The notes under the pieces: model-generated
Databases searched by the model: none
Told to the model about the DNA's origin: nothing
Seen by the model: the letters and a program-made list of their open reading frames with translations, nothing else
Source of the DNA: Angelakisella sp.
Lineage (GTDB): Bacteria > Bacillota > Clostridia > Oscillospirales > Ruminococcaceae
Direction: 5' to 3'
Length of the DNA stretch: 6,156 bases
Assembly: GCA_022795575.1 (NCBI GenBank)
Contig: JAAWGY010000146.1
Span: forward strand, 1-6,156
Position numbers and translations under genes: made by a program
Part shown: piece after piece, positions 1 through 6,133 of the stretch
Layout of the letters: each line of letters opens with the position of its first letter
How positions within the stretch are numbered: the first letter of the stretch is position 1

Positions 1-6
1 AACACC

Positions 7-32
7 TTTTTTTAATTTTTTTGCATTTTTTT
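7..32. other. Three phased T7 tracts
   Basis: Three runs of exactly seven T lie at 7-13, 16-22 and 26-32, with start-to-start spacings of 9 and 10 bp. On the other strand these are A7 tracts. Tracts repeated once per helical turn are known to bend DNA, so this AT-rich island in a GC-rich window may be a curved segment. It could also be the U-rich tail of a terminator whose stem lies left of the window edge. The sequence does not decide between these. Confidence 0.5.
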
Positions 33-45
33 GGAAAACGCCCCG

Positions 46-67
46 GCTTGGCCTTTTTAAGCCAAGC
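46..67. other. 7-bp perfect stem-loop
   Basis: GCTTGGC at 46-52 pairs perfectly with GCCAAGC at 61-67 around an 8-nt loop. No long T run follows directly on either strand: the + strand continues TTTGGCCCCC and the - strand CCGGGGCG. A classic intrinsic terminator is therefore not supported, although it might help end transcription of an unseen upstream gene. It lies just right of the T7 tracts. Confidence 0.35.
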
Positions 68-376
68 TTTGGCCCCCTAAGCGTGCCCGGTGGTCCCGGC
101 GGCTGGTGGCGTCAGCGCTTGGGGGGCTCTCCCCTAACGCCGCCCGTACCGCTTGGGCCTGGTTCTTTTATATAATAGGTAGCAGCCTCCATCTTAACGC
201 CCGGTTACTCAACACTTGGTTGGGCGGCTGGCCCTGCTTGGGGGGAACGGAGTGGGACGGGCTTGCTGGGCTGTTACTATATTTGGTTGTGGGGACGGGC
301 GCATTTGGGGGCCACCAGCCCAAAGCCTTGCCCCCACGCAAAACACAAGCCCCCATCCGCCCCAAAAAACTTCTCC
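68..376. other. Non-coding region upstream of the csm operon
   Basis: I find no believable gene here. The open frames on both strands are short, give low-complexity Pro/Arg/Gly-rich products, and match nothing I recognise. The stretch holds one copy of the element that recurs inverted after csm5 (252-327, listed separately). It also has a lone TATAAT at 171-176 without a matching -35, and a TGTTACTAT at 272-280 also without one. The 10-mer GGCTGGTGGC at 101-110 reappears as its reverse complement at 311-320, inside the repeated element. No tRNA or rRNA pattern was recognised. Confidence 0.6.
252..327 (-). repeat. Left copy of inverted flanking element
   Basis: Read on the - strand from 327 to 291, this closely matches + strand 6013-6050. 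By hand alignment, 32 of 38 columns are identical, with five mismatches and one single-base gap. Shared blocks include GGCTTTGGG, CTGGTGG and GCGCCCG. A second colinear block at 266-252 (GCAAGCCCGTCCCAC) matches 6065-6078 (GCAGCCTGTCCCAC), separated by 24 nt here and 14 nt in the right copy. On the - strand the first block can fold a hairpin, with TTTGGG (324-319) pairing to CCCAAA (309-304). The copies lie in opposite orientation on either side of the csm genes. It may be a genome-wide intergenic repeat, a small structured RNA or a mobile-element remnant. Confidence 0.5.
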
Positions 377-405
377 TTGTGCCCCACCCAATAAAGATGT
401 ATAAT
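377..405 (+). promoter_or_regulatory. Predicted sigma-A promoter of the csm operon
   Basis: A perfect -10 box TATAAT (400-405) sits 17 bp after TTGTGC (377-382). That hexamer matches the TTGACA consensus at its first three positions and no others. Transcription would begin near 412, about 45 nt before the cas10 start codon and just before a perfect hairpin at 417-441. The -10 box, the spacing and the location directly ahead of the first gene all fit the housekeeping sigma factor of Firmicutes. No second promoter of similar quality was found. Confidence 0.6.
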
Positions 406-416
406 AAACCCAAAAC

Positions 417-441
417 CCGGCGCCGCCAGCACAGGCGCCGG
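417..441 (+). promoter_or_regulatory. Perfect 8-bp inverted repeat in the cas10 leader
   Basis: CCGGCGCC (417-424) is the exact reverse complement of GGCGCCGG (434-441), around a 9-nt spacer. It begins about 5 nt after the predicted transcription start and ends 5 nt before the GGGAGG ribosome binding site (447-452). It could be a DNA operator for a dimeric repressor, or a 5' hairpin that stabilises the mRNA or limits ribosome access. The repeat is seen directly; the function is inference. No T run follows, so it is not an intrinsic terminator. Confidence 0.5.
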
Positions 442-457
442 AAAACGGGAGGACAAC

Positions 458-2764
458 ATGGAACAGCAGCGGTTATCTCTCATTTGGGCGGCGATGCTCC
501 ACGACGCCGGCAAGCTCTGCTGCCGGGCCGGCTTGTGGGAGGGCCACGCGCTTTCCGGGGAAGCCCTCCTCCGCCAGACCGGCGCGCCCCCGGCGGCGCT
601 GGAGGCGGTGCGGTATCACCATGCCGCCAGCCTCCGGGAGGCCGGCCTGCCGGGGGATTCCCCCGCCTACCTCCTGTGGGCCGCCAACCGCATCGCCGCA
701 GGCGGCGGCGAGGACCCGGAGGACGGCGATCCGGAGGCCCCCCTCCTTTCCATCTTTGACCGGCTGAACGGCGAGCCCCAGGGGATGGCCTGCCCTGCCG
801 GAGGGACGGAGCGCCTCACCTACCCGGCCCCGGCGGCGGACTGTCGCCGCAGCCCCGGCTGGTACCGGGAGCTATGGGACCGCCTTGTCCCGAGCCTTGC
901 CGCCCTGCCCCCGGGGGCGGACTCCACGGCCCCGCTGCTGGAGCTCTGCGAGACGCTTTTTTCCGACCTGCCCGCCTCCACCGGCCGGGAGGCGATGGGG
1001 GACATCTCCCTCTACGACCACAGCCGGATGACCGCCGCCCTGGCCTGCTGCATCCAGGACTACTGCCGGGAAAAGGGCGTCACCGACTACCGGGCCTTCC
1101 TTTTTGAGGGGGAGGCGTCCTTCCGGCAGGAGGATGCGTTCCTCCTCTGCTCCTGCGACTTTTCCGGCATCCAGCGGTTCCTCTACCAGGTGGACAGCGA
1201 CGGCGCCCTCCGCTCCCTCCGGGCCCGGTCCTTCTTTTTGGAGCTGCTGATGGAACACCAGACCGACGAGCTGCTGGAGCGCTGCGGCCTTTCCCGGGCA
1301 AGCCTGCTGTACAGCGGCGGCGGGCACTGCTACCTGCTGCTGCCCAACACCGGGGAGGCCCGGCGGCAGCTGGCGGAGTGGAGCCGTCTGCTCCGACGGT
1401 GGCTCATCCGCCACTTCGGGGCCGCCCTCTACCTGGGCTTTGGCTGGCTGGGCTGCTCCGCCAACGACCTCCTCAACCACCCGGCGGAGGCCTCCCCCTA
1501 CAGCGGCCTTTTCCGCCGCCTCTCGGAGGAGCTGGGCCGGGGGAAGCTCCGGCGGTACAGCCCGGAGGAGCTGGCGCTCCTCAACGCTATGGAGGCGGGG
1601 GCGCGGGAGTGCCGGATCTGCGGCAGCGCCGCGGCCAATGGGGAGGAGGACCTTTGCCCCTGGTGCGCCGCCTTCCCCCGTCTGGCCGCCCGGCTGATGG
1701 ACCCGGACTGCGCCGCGGTGGTGACGGAGAAGCGCCCCGCCGCCCCCTTCCTGGCCCTCCCCGGCCCGGCGGAGGGGCAGGACCTCTACCTCTCCCTCTG
1801 TACCCAGGGGGAGGCCCGGGCCATGGGGGCGGACTGCCGCCGGGTTTACCGCAAGGGCCCCTCCCGGGAGCCCTTCCCCCGCTCGGTGCGGATCCACCTG
1901 GGGGACTACGCCTACAGCAGCCTGTTGGAGGAGCTGACCGAGGAGGAGGGGATGGCCCGCTCCGGCGTCCTGCGGATGGACGTGGACGGACTGGGACAGG
2001 CCTTTATCGGCGGCTTCCGGCGGAAGGAGGCAGAGGACCCGGCGGAGGGGGAGCGGTATGTCACCCTCACCCGGTACATGGCCTTTTCCCGCCAGATGTC
2101 CCTTTTCTTTAAGCACCACATCAACGAGATCCTCCGGGGGGAGGGGGAGGACCCCGCCAGGGTGGTGGTGGTCTATTCCGGCGGGGACGACGTCCTCCTG
2201 GCAGGCGGCTGGCAGGATGTCATCCGGTCGGCCCAGGGGATCCACCGGGCCTTTCTCCGGTACACCCTCTGCCGCCTCACCATCTCGGGGGGCATCGCCC
2301 TCTGCCCGGTGCGGTACCCCCTCTACCTGTCGGCCCAGGAGGCCGGGGCGCTGGAGGAGGACGCCAAGGAGCTGGAGGGCAAAAACGCCGTCTCCCTCTT
2401 CCAGCCGGGAACCAACCGGTACCGGTGGGAGGTCTTCGAGCAGCAGGTAGCGGGGGAGAAGCTGGCGCTGCTCCAACGGTTTTTTGCGGAAGAGGCCGAC
2501 CTGGGCGGCTCCCTGCTGTACCAGCTGCTGGAGCACCTGCGGGAGGACAGCCAGCGGATCAGCATCGCCCGGTACGCCTACCTGCTGGCCCGGCTGGAGC
2601 CCCGGAGCAGGGACCCCGAAGGGCAGGCGCTGTACCGGGAGTTCTCCCGGCAGATGTACCAGTGGATCCTGAACCCGGAGGACCGGCGGCAGCTGATCAC
2701 CGCCGTTTACCTGATGATCTACCAGCGCAGAAGCAGCAAAGGAGGCGCGGCAAGTGGCATATGA
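458..2764 (+). CDS. cas10: Type III-A CRISPR effector large subunit Cas10/Csm1
   Basis: Large subunit of the Csm complex (768 aa, normal length). In this family, target-RNA binding activates the palm domain to make cyclic oligoadenylates from ATP, and the HD domain cuts single-stranded DNA. Visible features are an N-terminal HD domain (LHDAGK, H15-D16; HH at 54-55), DISLYDHS before the first palm, DFSGIQ (234-239) and the SLRARSFFLELL segment of Palm1. A zinc site follows, C385-x2-C388-x11-C400-x2-C403. Palm2 has RMDVDGLGQAF (D508, D510) and an intact catalytic GGDD at 575-578. The helical C-terminal domain ends with MYQWILNPEDRRQLITAVY. The downstream HD motif looks altered: AANRIAAG (75-82) has Asn77 where relatives have Asp. 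The ATG follows GGGAGG (447-452) by 5 nt. It is the first gene of the operon and its 3' end overlaps csm2. Confidence 0.97.
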   Translation: MEQQRLSLIWAAMLHDAGKLCCRAGLWEGHALSGEALLRQTGAPPAALEAVRYHHAASLREAGLPGDSPAYLLWAANRIAAGGGEDPEDGDPEAPLLSIFDRLNGEPQGMACPAGGTERLTYPAPAADCRRSPGWYRELWDRLVPSLAALPPGADSTAPLLELCETLFSDLPASTGREAMGDISLYDHSRMTAALACCIQDYCREKGVTDYRAFLFEGEASFRQEDAFLLCSCDFSGIQRFLYQVDSDGALRSLRARSFFLELLMEHQTDELLERCGLSRASLLYSGGGHCYLLLPNTGEARRQLAEWSRLLRRWLIRHFGAALYLGFGWLGCSANDLLNHPAEASPYSGLFRRLSEELGRGKLRRYSPEELALLNAMEAGARECRICGSAAANGEEDLCPWCAAFPRLAARLMDPDCAAVVTEKRPAAPFLALPGPAEGQDLYLSLCTQGEARAMGADCRRVYRKGPSREPFPRSVRIHLGDYAYSSLLEELTEEEGMARSGVLRMDVDGLGQAFIGGFRRKEAEDPAEGERYVTLTRYMAFSRQMSLFFKHHINEILRGEGEDPARVVVVYSGGDDVLLAGGWQDVIRSAQGIHRAFLRYTLCRLTISGGIALCPVRYPLYLSAQEAGALEEDAKELEGKNAVSLFQPGTNRYRWEVFEQQVAGEKLALLQRFFAEEADLGGSLLYQLLEHLREDSQRISIARYAYLLARLEPRSRDPEGQALYREFSRQMYQWILNPEDRRQLITAVYLMIYQRRSSKGGAASGI

Positions 2765-3224
2765 CAACAGAAGGAACGGCCCAATCCGGGGCGGCTATGG
2801 CGGCGGGCAGCGCGGCGGGCCCCCGCCCCTCCCCAAGGCGGCGGAGCCCAAGGCGCTGCCGGAGGATTACGTCACCCTGGCGGAGCAGGCGGTCCAGCAG
2901 CTGGACCGCAACAGGGGGGGCCGGTTCACCCTCACCACCAGCAAAATACGCTCCATCCTGGCCATGGTCAGCGAGGTGTACAACGAGGAGATGGCCAGCA
3001 GCGCCCCGGACATCTCCGCCGACAGCGCCGCCAAGCTCCGGCGGATCCATGTCCGGCTGGTTTACGAGGCCGGCCGGGAGCCGGCGGTGAAGAACCTGGT
3101 GGAGAAGGCGGAGCTGCTGGCCTACCTTAAGGGCATTGGCAGCAGCCGGGAGGCCTTTCTGCGGTACGCAGGGTATCTGGAGGCGCTGACCGCCTACCAC
3201 CGCTTTTACGGCGGCGATAACTGA
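2754..3224 (+). CDS. csm2: Type III-A CRISPR small subunit Csm2 (Cas11)
   Basis: Small, mostly helical subunit (156 aa). Several copies line the inside of the Csm complex alongside the crRNA-target duplex. The C-terminal two thirds carry strong Csm2 wording: LTTSKIRSILAMVSEVYNEE, VRLVYEAGREPAVKNLVEKA and AYHRFYGG at the end. The first 35 or so residues are a Gly/Arg/Pro-rich, probably disordered extension (RGGYGGGQRGG near residues 12-22). The start is GTG at 2754: GGAGG (2741-2745) lies 8 nt upstream at ideal spacing, and the frame runs straight into the conserved core. The start overlaps the end of cas10 by 11 nt, implying translational coupling. An ATGA at 2761-2764, overlapping the cas10 stop, is in the wrong frame and is a decoy. 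Confidence 0.95.
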   Translation: MAYDNRRNGPIRGGYGGGQRGGPPPLPKAAEPKALPEDYVTLAEQAVQQLDRNRGGRFTLTTSKIRSILAMVSEVYNEEMASSAPDISADSAAKLRRIHVRLVYEAGREPAVKNLVEKAELLAYLKGIGSSREAFLRYAGYLEALTAYHRFYGGDN

Positions 3225-3299
3225 CAAGCCGTACCAATAACCGCCGCAGGCGCTTGCCGGCTAACGGTACAGCTTCTGCGCAGGGAAGGAGAAGAGGAT
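3225..3299 (+). promoter_or_regulatory. csm2-csm3 intergenic gap with csm3 ribosome binding site
   Basis: This is the only non-overlapping junction in the operon (75 nt). GTACC (3231-3235) can pair with GGTAC (3266-3270), enclosing a smaller CGCC/GGCG hairpin (3242-3245 with 3249-3252). AAGGAG (3286-3291) lies 8 nt before the csm3 ATG and is the strongest ribosome binding site in the window together with that of csm2. No -10/-35 pair was found. The strong site fits the need for more Csm3 than Cas10 or Csm4. The hairpin might mark an mRNA processing or stabilising site; this is inference. Confidence 0.4.
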
Positions 3300-3968
3300 A
3301 TGGCAGGAAAATGGATGATCCACGGGGACCTGCGGGTTCTGACGGGGCTGCACATCGGCGGCTCCTCCGGCTTTTCGGCCATCGGCGCGGTGGATAGCCC
3401 GGTGGTCCGGGACAAGCGCACCGGCTGGCCCATTGTGCCGGGAAGCTCGCTGAAGGGCAAGCTCCGGGCGCTGCTGGCCCGGAGCCTGGAGGCCCCGGGG
3501 GAGGGCCCCCGCAGGCTGGAGGAGGAGCCGGAGGAGCTGCTGCGGCTGTTTGGCTCCGCCCGGCCGGTCCGCCCCGCCCGGCTCCAGGTCTCGGACGCCT
3601 TTCTCAAAAACAAGGAGGCCTTTCCCTCCCGGGTGGACGTCACCGAGGTGAAGTTTGAAAACGCCATCGACCGGATCACCTGTCAGGCCAACCCCCGGCA
3701 GATCGAGCGGGTGGTGAGCGGGGCGGTGTTCCAGCTGGTGCTGGTCTACCGGGAGGAGGACCCCGCCCAAACCCAGGCCGACCTAAAGCTGCTGGCCGAC
3801 GGCCTGCGGTTGCTACAGATCGATTACTTAGGGGGCCACGGCAGCCGGGGAAGCGGCCGCGTCACCTTCGAGAATCTCCGGCTGGAAGCGATGGGCTCCC
3901 CCCACCGGCCAGAGGAGCTGCTGCCCCTTTTTCAGGAAGTGGAACGCTATGAGCTACTATCTGTTTAA
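3300..3968 (+). CDS. csm3: Type III-A CRISPR backbone subunit and RNase Csm3 (Cas7 family)
   Basis: RAMP protein (222 aa, usual size) that polymerises along the crRNA to form the backbone of the complex. It cuts bound target RNA at 6-nt intervals. Family motifs are LHIGG (17-21), SAIGAVDSPVVRD (26-38), PGSSLKGKLR (47-56), the LQVSDAFLKNKE segment, TEVKFEN, ANPRQIERV and the Gly-rich loop GGHGSRGSGR (178-187). Asp32 in AVDSP aligns with the catalytic Asp shown to be required for target cleavage in studied Csm3 proteins (D33 in Streptococcus thermophilus), so RNase activity is expected. The ATG follows AAGGAG by 8 nt. The 3' end overlaps csm4 by 20 nt. No unusual residue was noticed. Confidence 0.97.
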   Translation: MAGKWMIHGDLRVLTGLHIGGSSGFSAIGAVDSPVVRDKRTGWPIVPGSSLKGKLRALLARSLEAPGEGPRRLEEEPEELLRLFGSARPVRPARLQVSDAFLKNKEAFPSRVDVTEVKFENAIDRITCQANPRQIERVVSGAVFQLVLVYREEDPAQTQADLKLLADGLRLLQIDYLGGHGSRGSGRVTFENLRLEAMGSPHRPEELLPLFQEVERYELLSV

Positions 3969-4962
3969 GCTGCGGTTTTTGGCCCCCCTCTGCGCCGGGG
4001 ACGGGGAGGACGCCCGGGGGCTGGAACGCGCCGCCTCCACCATCGGGGGGGACACCCTCTTTGCCGCCCTCTGCCAGGAGGCCCTGGCCCAGGGGGGCGT
4101 GGAGGCTTTGGAGGAGCTGGCCGGCTGGGCCCGGGAGGACCGCCTCCGCCTCAGCGATCTGCTGCCCTACGCCGGGGAGGACCTGCTGATCCCCCGGCCT
4201 GTCCTGCCCCGCGCCGCGCCGGCCTGCCGGCCCCAGGGAGGGGATGCCGCCCCCCAGGACCGCAAGCAGCTAAAGAAGCTGCCCTACATCCCCCTTGCCG
4301 CCCTGCCGGACTACCTTGCGGCCACGCGGGGGGAGAGGGAGCCGGACCCCGCCGGCTGGCACCGGGACTACGGGGAGGCCGTCACCCGGACCCAAACCGC
4401 CGTCTCCGGCCTTGACAATCCCCTCCCCTACACGGTGGGGGCCTTCCGCTTCCTGGGCATGGCGGAGGGGGAGCCGGCCTGCGGCCTTTACGGCATCGTT
4501 GGCTGGGCGGGGGAGGGGCAGGCGATCCCCGAAACCCTTTCCCGGCTGCTCCGGGGGCTGGGCGTCTCCGGCATCGGCGGCAAGCGCAGCGCCGGCTTTG
4601 GCCGGTTTGCGGTGGCGGAGGAGATTTTCCTGGCGGAAAAGCGGGACCGCTGCCCCTTCCTCTGGCAGTTGCTGGAGGACCGGGAGGCCCCGGGGCAGCT
4701 GCTCCTTTCCACCTCCCTGCCCGCCCCCGATGAGCTGGCCGGGGCGATGGAGGGGGCCTGGTACCAGCTGCGGCGGCGGGGCGGGTTCATCAACACCCCC
4801 GGCGGCGGCTCCCCGCCGGTAAAGCGCCGCACCCAATACTTTTTCGCCCCCGGCTCGGTGTTCCCCCGGCGGTACCGGGGGGCGCTGATGGACCTTTCCC
4901 AGGGGGGCGGGCACCCGGTTTACCGCTGCTCCAGACCGCTGTTTTTAGGGGTGACGCCATGA
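3949..4962 (+). CDS. csm4: Type III-A CRISPR subunit Csm4 (Cas5-like)
   Basis: RAMP protein (337 aa) that binds the 5' handle of the crRNA and anchors Cas10 at the base of the Csm complex. The N-terminus (YYLFKLRFLAPLCAGDG) is the first ferredoxin-like strand and loop. GGDTLFAALCQEAL, LSDLLPY and LKKLPYIPL follow in the usual order. The Gly-rich loop GVSGIGGKRSAGFGRF lies at 205-220. The C-terminal part has RRRGGFINTPGG, FAPGSVF and HPVYRCSRPLFLGV, all typical of Csm4. The start lies inside the 3' end of csm3, with AGGAAG (3934-3939) 9 nt upstream, and the stop shares ATGA with the csm5 start. Both overlaps point to coupled translation. No catalytic role is known for this family. Confidence 0.95.
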   Translation: MSYYLFKLRFLAPLCAGDGEDARGLERAASTIGGDTLFAALCQEALAQGGVEALEELAGWAREDRLRLSDLLPYAGEDLLIPRPVLPRAAPACRPQGGDAAPQDRKQLKKLPYIPLAALPDYLAATRGEREPDPAGWHRDYGEAVTRTQTAVSGLDNPLPYTVGAFRFLGMAEGEPACGLYGIVGWAGEGQAIPETLSRLLRGLGVSGIGGKRSAGFGRFAVAEEIFLAEKRDRCPFLWQLLEDREAPGQLLLSTSLPAPDELAGAMEGAWYQLRRRGGFINTPGGGSPPVKRRTQYFFAPGSVFPRRYRGALMDLSQGGGHPVYRCSRPLFLGVTP

Positions 4963-6011
4963 AGGAGCTACGACATCTGACCCAATACCGGCTGACGCTG
5001 ACGGCGGTGGGCCCTGTCTTTGTGGGCGACGGGCGGCAGCTGACCAAATCGGAGTACTACTACGACGCCCTCCGGGGGCTGGTGGTTATCCCGGACCAGG
5101 CCAGGCTGTTTGACTGGATTCTCCGGCGGGGGGCGGAGGACCGGTACGAGGGGTTTGTCCTCTCGGGCCGGAGCAACCTCCGGGACTTTCTACAGGGGGA
5201 GCGGGTGACGCCGGAGGAGCTGGGGGAGCTGGAGCTGTACCGGGTAGATCCGGGCAACGCCCTTACCGGGAACAGGCCGCTGCAAAACCTTTCCCTCTTC
5301 CGGCGGGACGTTCAAAACCGGCCCTACATTCCCGGCAGCAGCCTGAAGGGGGCGCTGCGAACCCTGCTGCTACAGCGGCTGCTGCGGCAAAGCCCCTGGC
5401 AGAGGCCGGTGGACCTTGAGGGCCGCGCCCCCGCCAGGGAGATCGAGGACGCCCTTCTTTCGTCAGACGGCAGGTCGGGGGCTCTCCACAGCCGGATGCG
5501 GGGGATATTGGTATCGGACAGCGTCCCCCTCCAGAACAGCGATCTGGTGCTATGCGCCAAGGAGGACCGGGCCCCCAACGGTCGGGAATCGGTGCTCAAC
5601 CTGGTGCGGGAGTGTCTGCGCCCGGGTACACGGGTTTCCTTTGCCCTGACGGTGGACCGGCGGTTCTGGCCCGGGGACTTTGGGGCGCTGCTGGAGCAGA
5701 GCCTTCGGGACAGCTGGGACTGGTACTGTCAAAAATACCTGAGCCGCTTCCCTGGGGCTCCCGACGTTCACCGGCTACGGCAGGAGGGGCCGATTCTCTT
5801 TGTGGGGGGTGGCAGCGGGTACTTTTCCAAGAGCATTGCCTATTACGCTGCTCCTTGGGACCGGGTGGTGGCGGGGATGGCCGGGAGCCGCAAGTACGCG
5901 GTGCGCAACCGGAGGGATGTTGAGGTGGGGATTTTTCCCCATATGCTGAAGTACACCACCTGCCAGGGGCAGAAGCAGCTTTTGGGGGCCTGCCGGCTTA
6001 CGGTGGAGTAG
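4959..6011 (+). CDS. csm5: Type III-A CRISPR subunit Csm5 (Cas7-like cap)
   Basis: RAMP protein (350 aa) that caps the 3' end of the crRNA in the Csm complex. In Staphylococcus epidermidis it also helps recruit housekeeping nucleases for crRNA trimming. Visible motifs are an N-terminal RLTLTAVGPVFVGDGRQLTK segment with EYYYD, RPYIPGSSLKGALRTLLLQ (Y123 to G131 and onward), ILVSDS, LNLVRECLRPGTRVSF, and the Gly-rich loop GGGSGYFSKS beginning at 283. It matches Csm5 better than Csm3 or Csm4 in length and in the late GGG-SK motif. ATGA (4959-4962) joins it to csm4; only a weak AGGGGTG lies just upstream, so translation probably relies on coupling. It is the last gene in the window and ends in TAG. 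Confidence 0.95.
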   Translation: MKELRHLTQYRLTLTAVGPVFVGDGRQLTKSEYYYDALRGLVVIPDQARLFDWILRRGAEDRYEGFVLSGRSNLRDFLQGERVTPEELGELELYRVDPGNALTGNRPLQNLSLFRRDVQNRPYIPGSSLKGALRTLLLQRLLRQSPWQRPVDLEGRAPAREIEDALLSSDGRSGALHSRMRGILVSDSVPLQNSDLVLCAKEDRAPNGRESVLNLVRECLRPGTRVSFALTVDRRFWPGDFGALLEQSLRDSWDWYCQKYLSRFPGAPDVHRLRQEGPILFVGGGSGYFSKSIAYYAAPWDRVVAGMAGSRKYAVRNRRDVEVGIFPHMLKYTTCQGQKQLLGACRLTVE

Positions 6012-6012
6012 G

Positions 6013-6078
6013 GGCTTTGGGGCTGGTGGGCCCGGAATGCGCCCGCCACCCTCCGGGAAACGACGCAGCCTGTCCCAC
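6013..6078 (+). repeat. Right copy of inverted flanking element
   Basis: It starts directly after the csm5 stop. Positions 6013-6050 match the - strand of 327-291 (32 of 38 columns by hand alignment), and 6065-6078 matches the - strand of 266-252. The arm TTTGGG (6016-6021) can pair with CCCGGA (6031-6036) using G-U pairs, so a hairpin like that of the left copy is kept despite base changes. That hints at an RNA-level role, but two copies are weak evidence. The region between the matching blocks is not conserved. Confidence 0.5.
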
Positions 6079-6133
6079 AGGTTGTGCCCGCCCGGGCCAC
6101 CGGGCCGCAGGTCCAGGGCCGCGCAGGCCCTGG
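6064..6133 (+). other. Three tandem hairpins after csm5
   Basis: Three stem-loops follow one another. The first pairs 6064-6073 with 6077-6086 (10 bp including two G-U pairs). The second pairs GCCCGG (6090-6095) with CCGGGC (6100-6105). The third pairs CCAGGGCC (6113-6120) with GGCCCTGG (6126-6133), a perfect 8-bp stem with a 5-nt loop. None is followed by a T run, so a standard intrinsic terminator is not supported. They could end transcription by another route, protect the csm mRNA 3' end, or be part of a structured RNA running past the window edge. GC-rich DNA yields some hairpins by chance, but three perfect or near-perfect ones in 70 nt is dense. Confidence 0.45.

Noticed and set aside
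171..176. TATAAT as an extra upstream promoter
   Set aside because: No hexamer resembling TTGACA lies 16-19 bp upstream; TTGGGC at 153-158 is only 12 bp away. It also lacks the extended -10 TG.
272..280. TGTTACTAT as an extended -10 promoter
   Set aside because: The TGn-TACTAT form is suggestive, but no -35-like hexamer is present and it lies inside the repeated flanking element.
168..413. Small - strand frames (60-81 codons) upstream of cas10
   Set aside because: They overlap the promoter and the repeated element, lack a convincing ribosome binding site, and their composition looks like translated GC-rich non-coding DNA.
106..759. 217-codon + strand frame running from the leader into cas10
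   Set aside because: Its second half is an out-of-frame reading of cas10, rich in Arg, Pro and Gly. There is no good ribosome binding site or known motif, and it would read through the predicted promoter.
872..2767. 631-codon open frame on the - strand opposite cas10
   Set aside because: Long antisense frames are expected opposite GC-rich genes. The product is Pro/Gly/Val-rich with no recognisable domain, while the + strand frame is a clear Cas10.
2761..3090. ATG overlapping the cas10 stop (ATGA) as the csm2 start
   Set aside because: It opens a frame that does not encode the Csm2 motifs. The GTG at 2754 is in frame with them and has GGAGG at ideal spacing.
4270..4914. 214-codon - strand frame opposite csm4
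   Set aside because: It is a shadow of a GC-rich gene: Pro/Gly/Ala-rich product with no motif, and the + strand frame is clearly Csm4.
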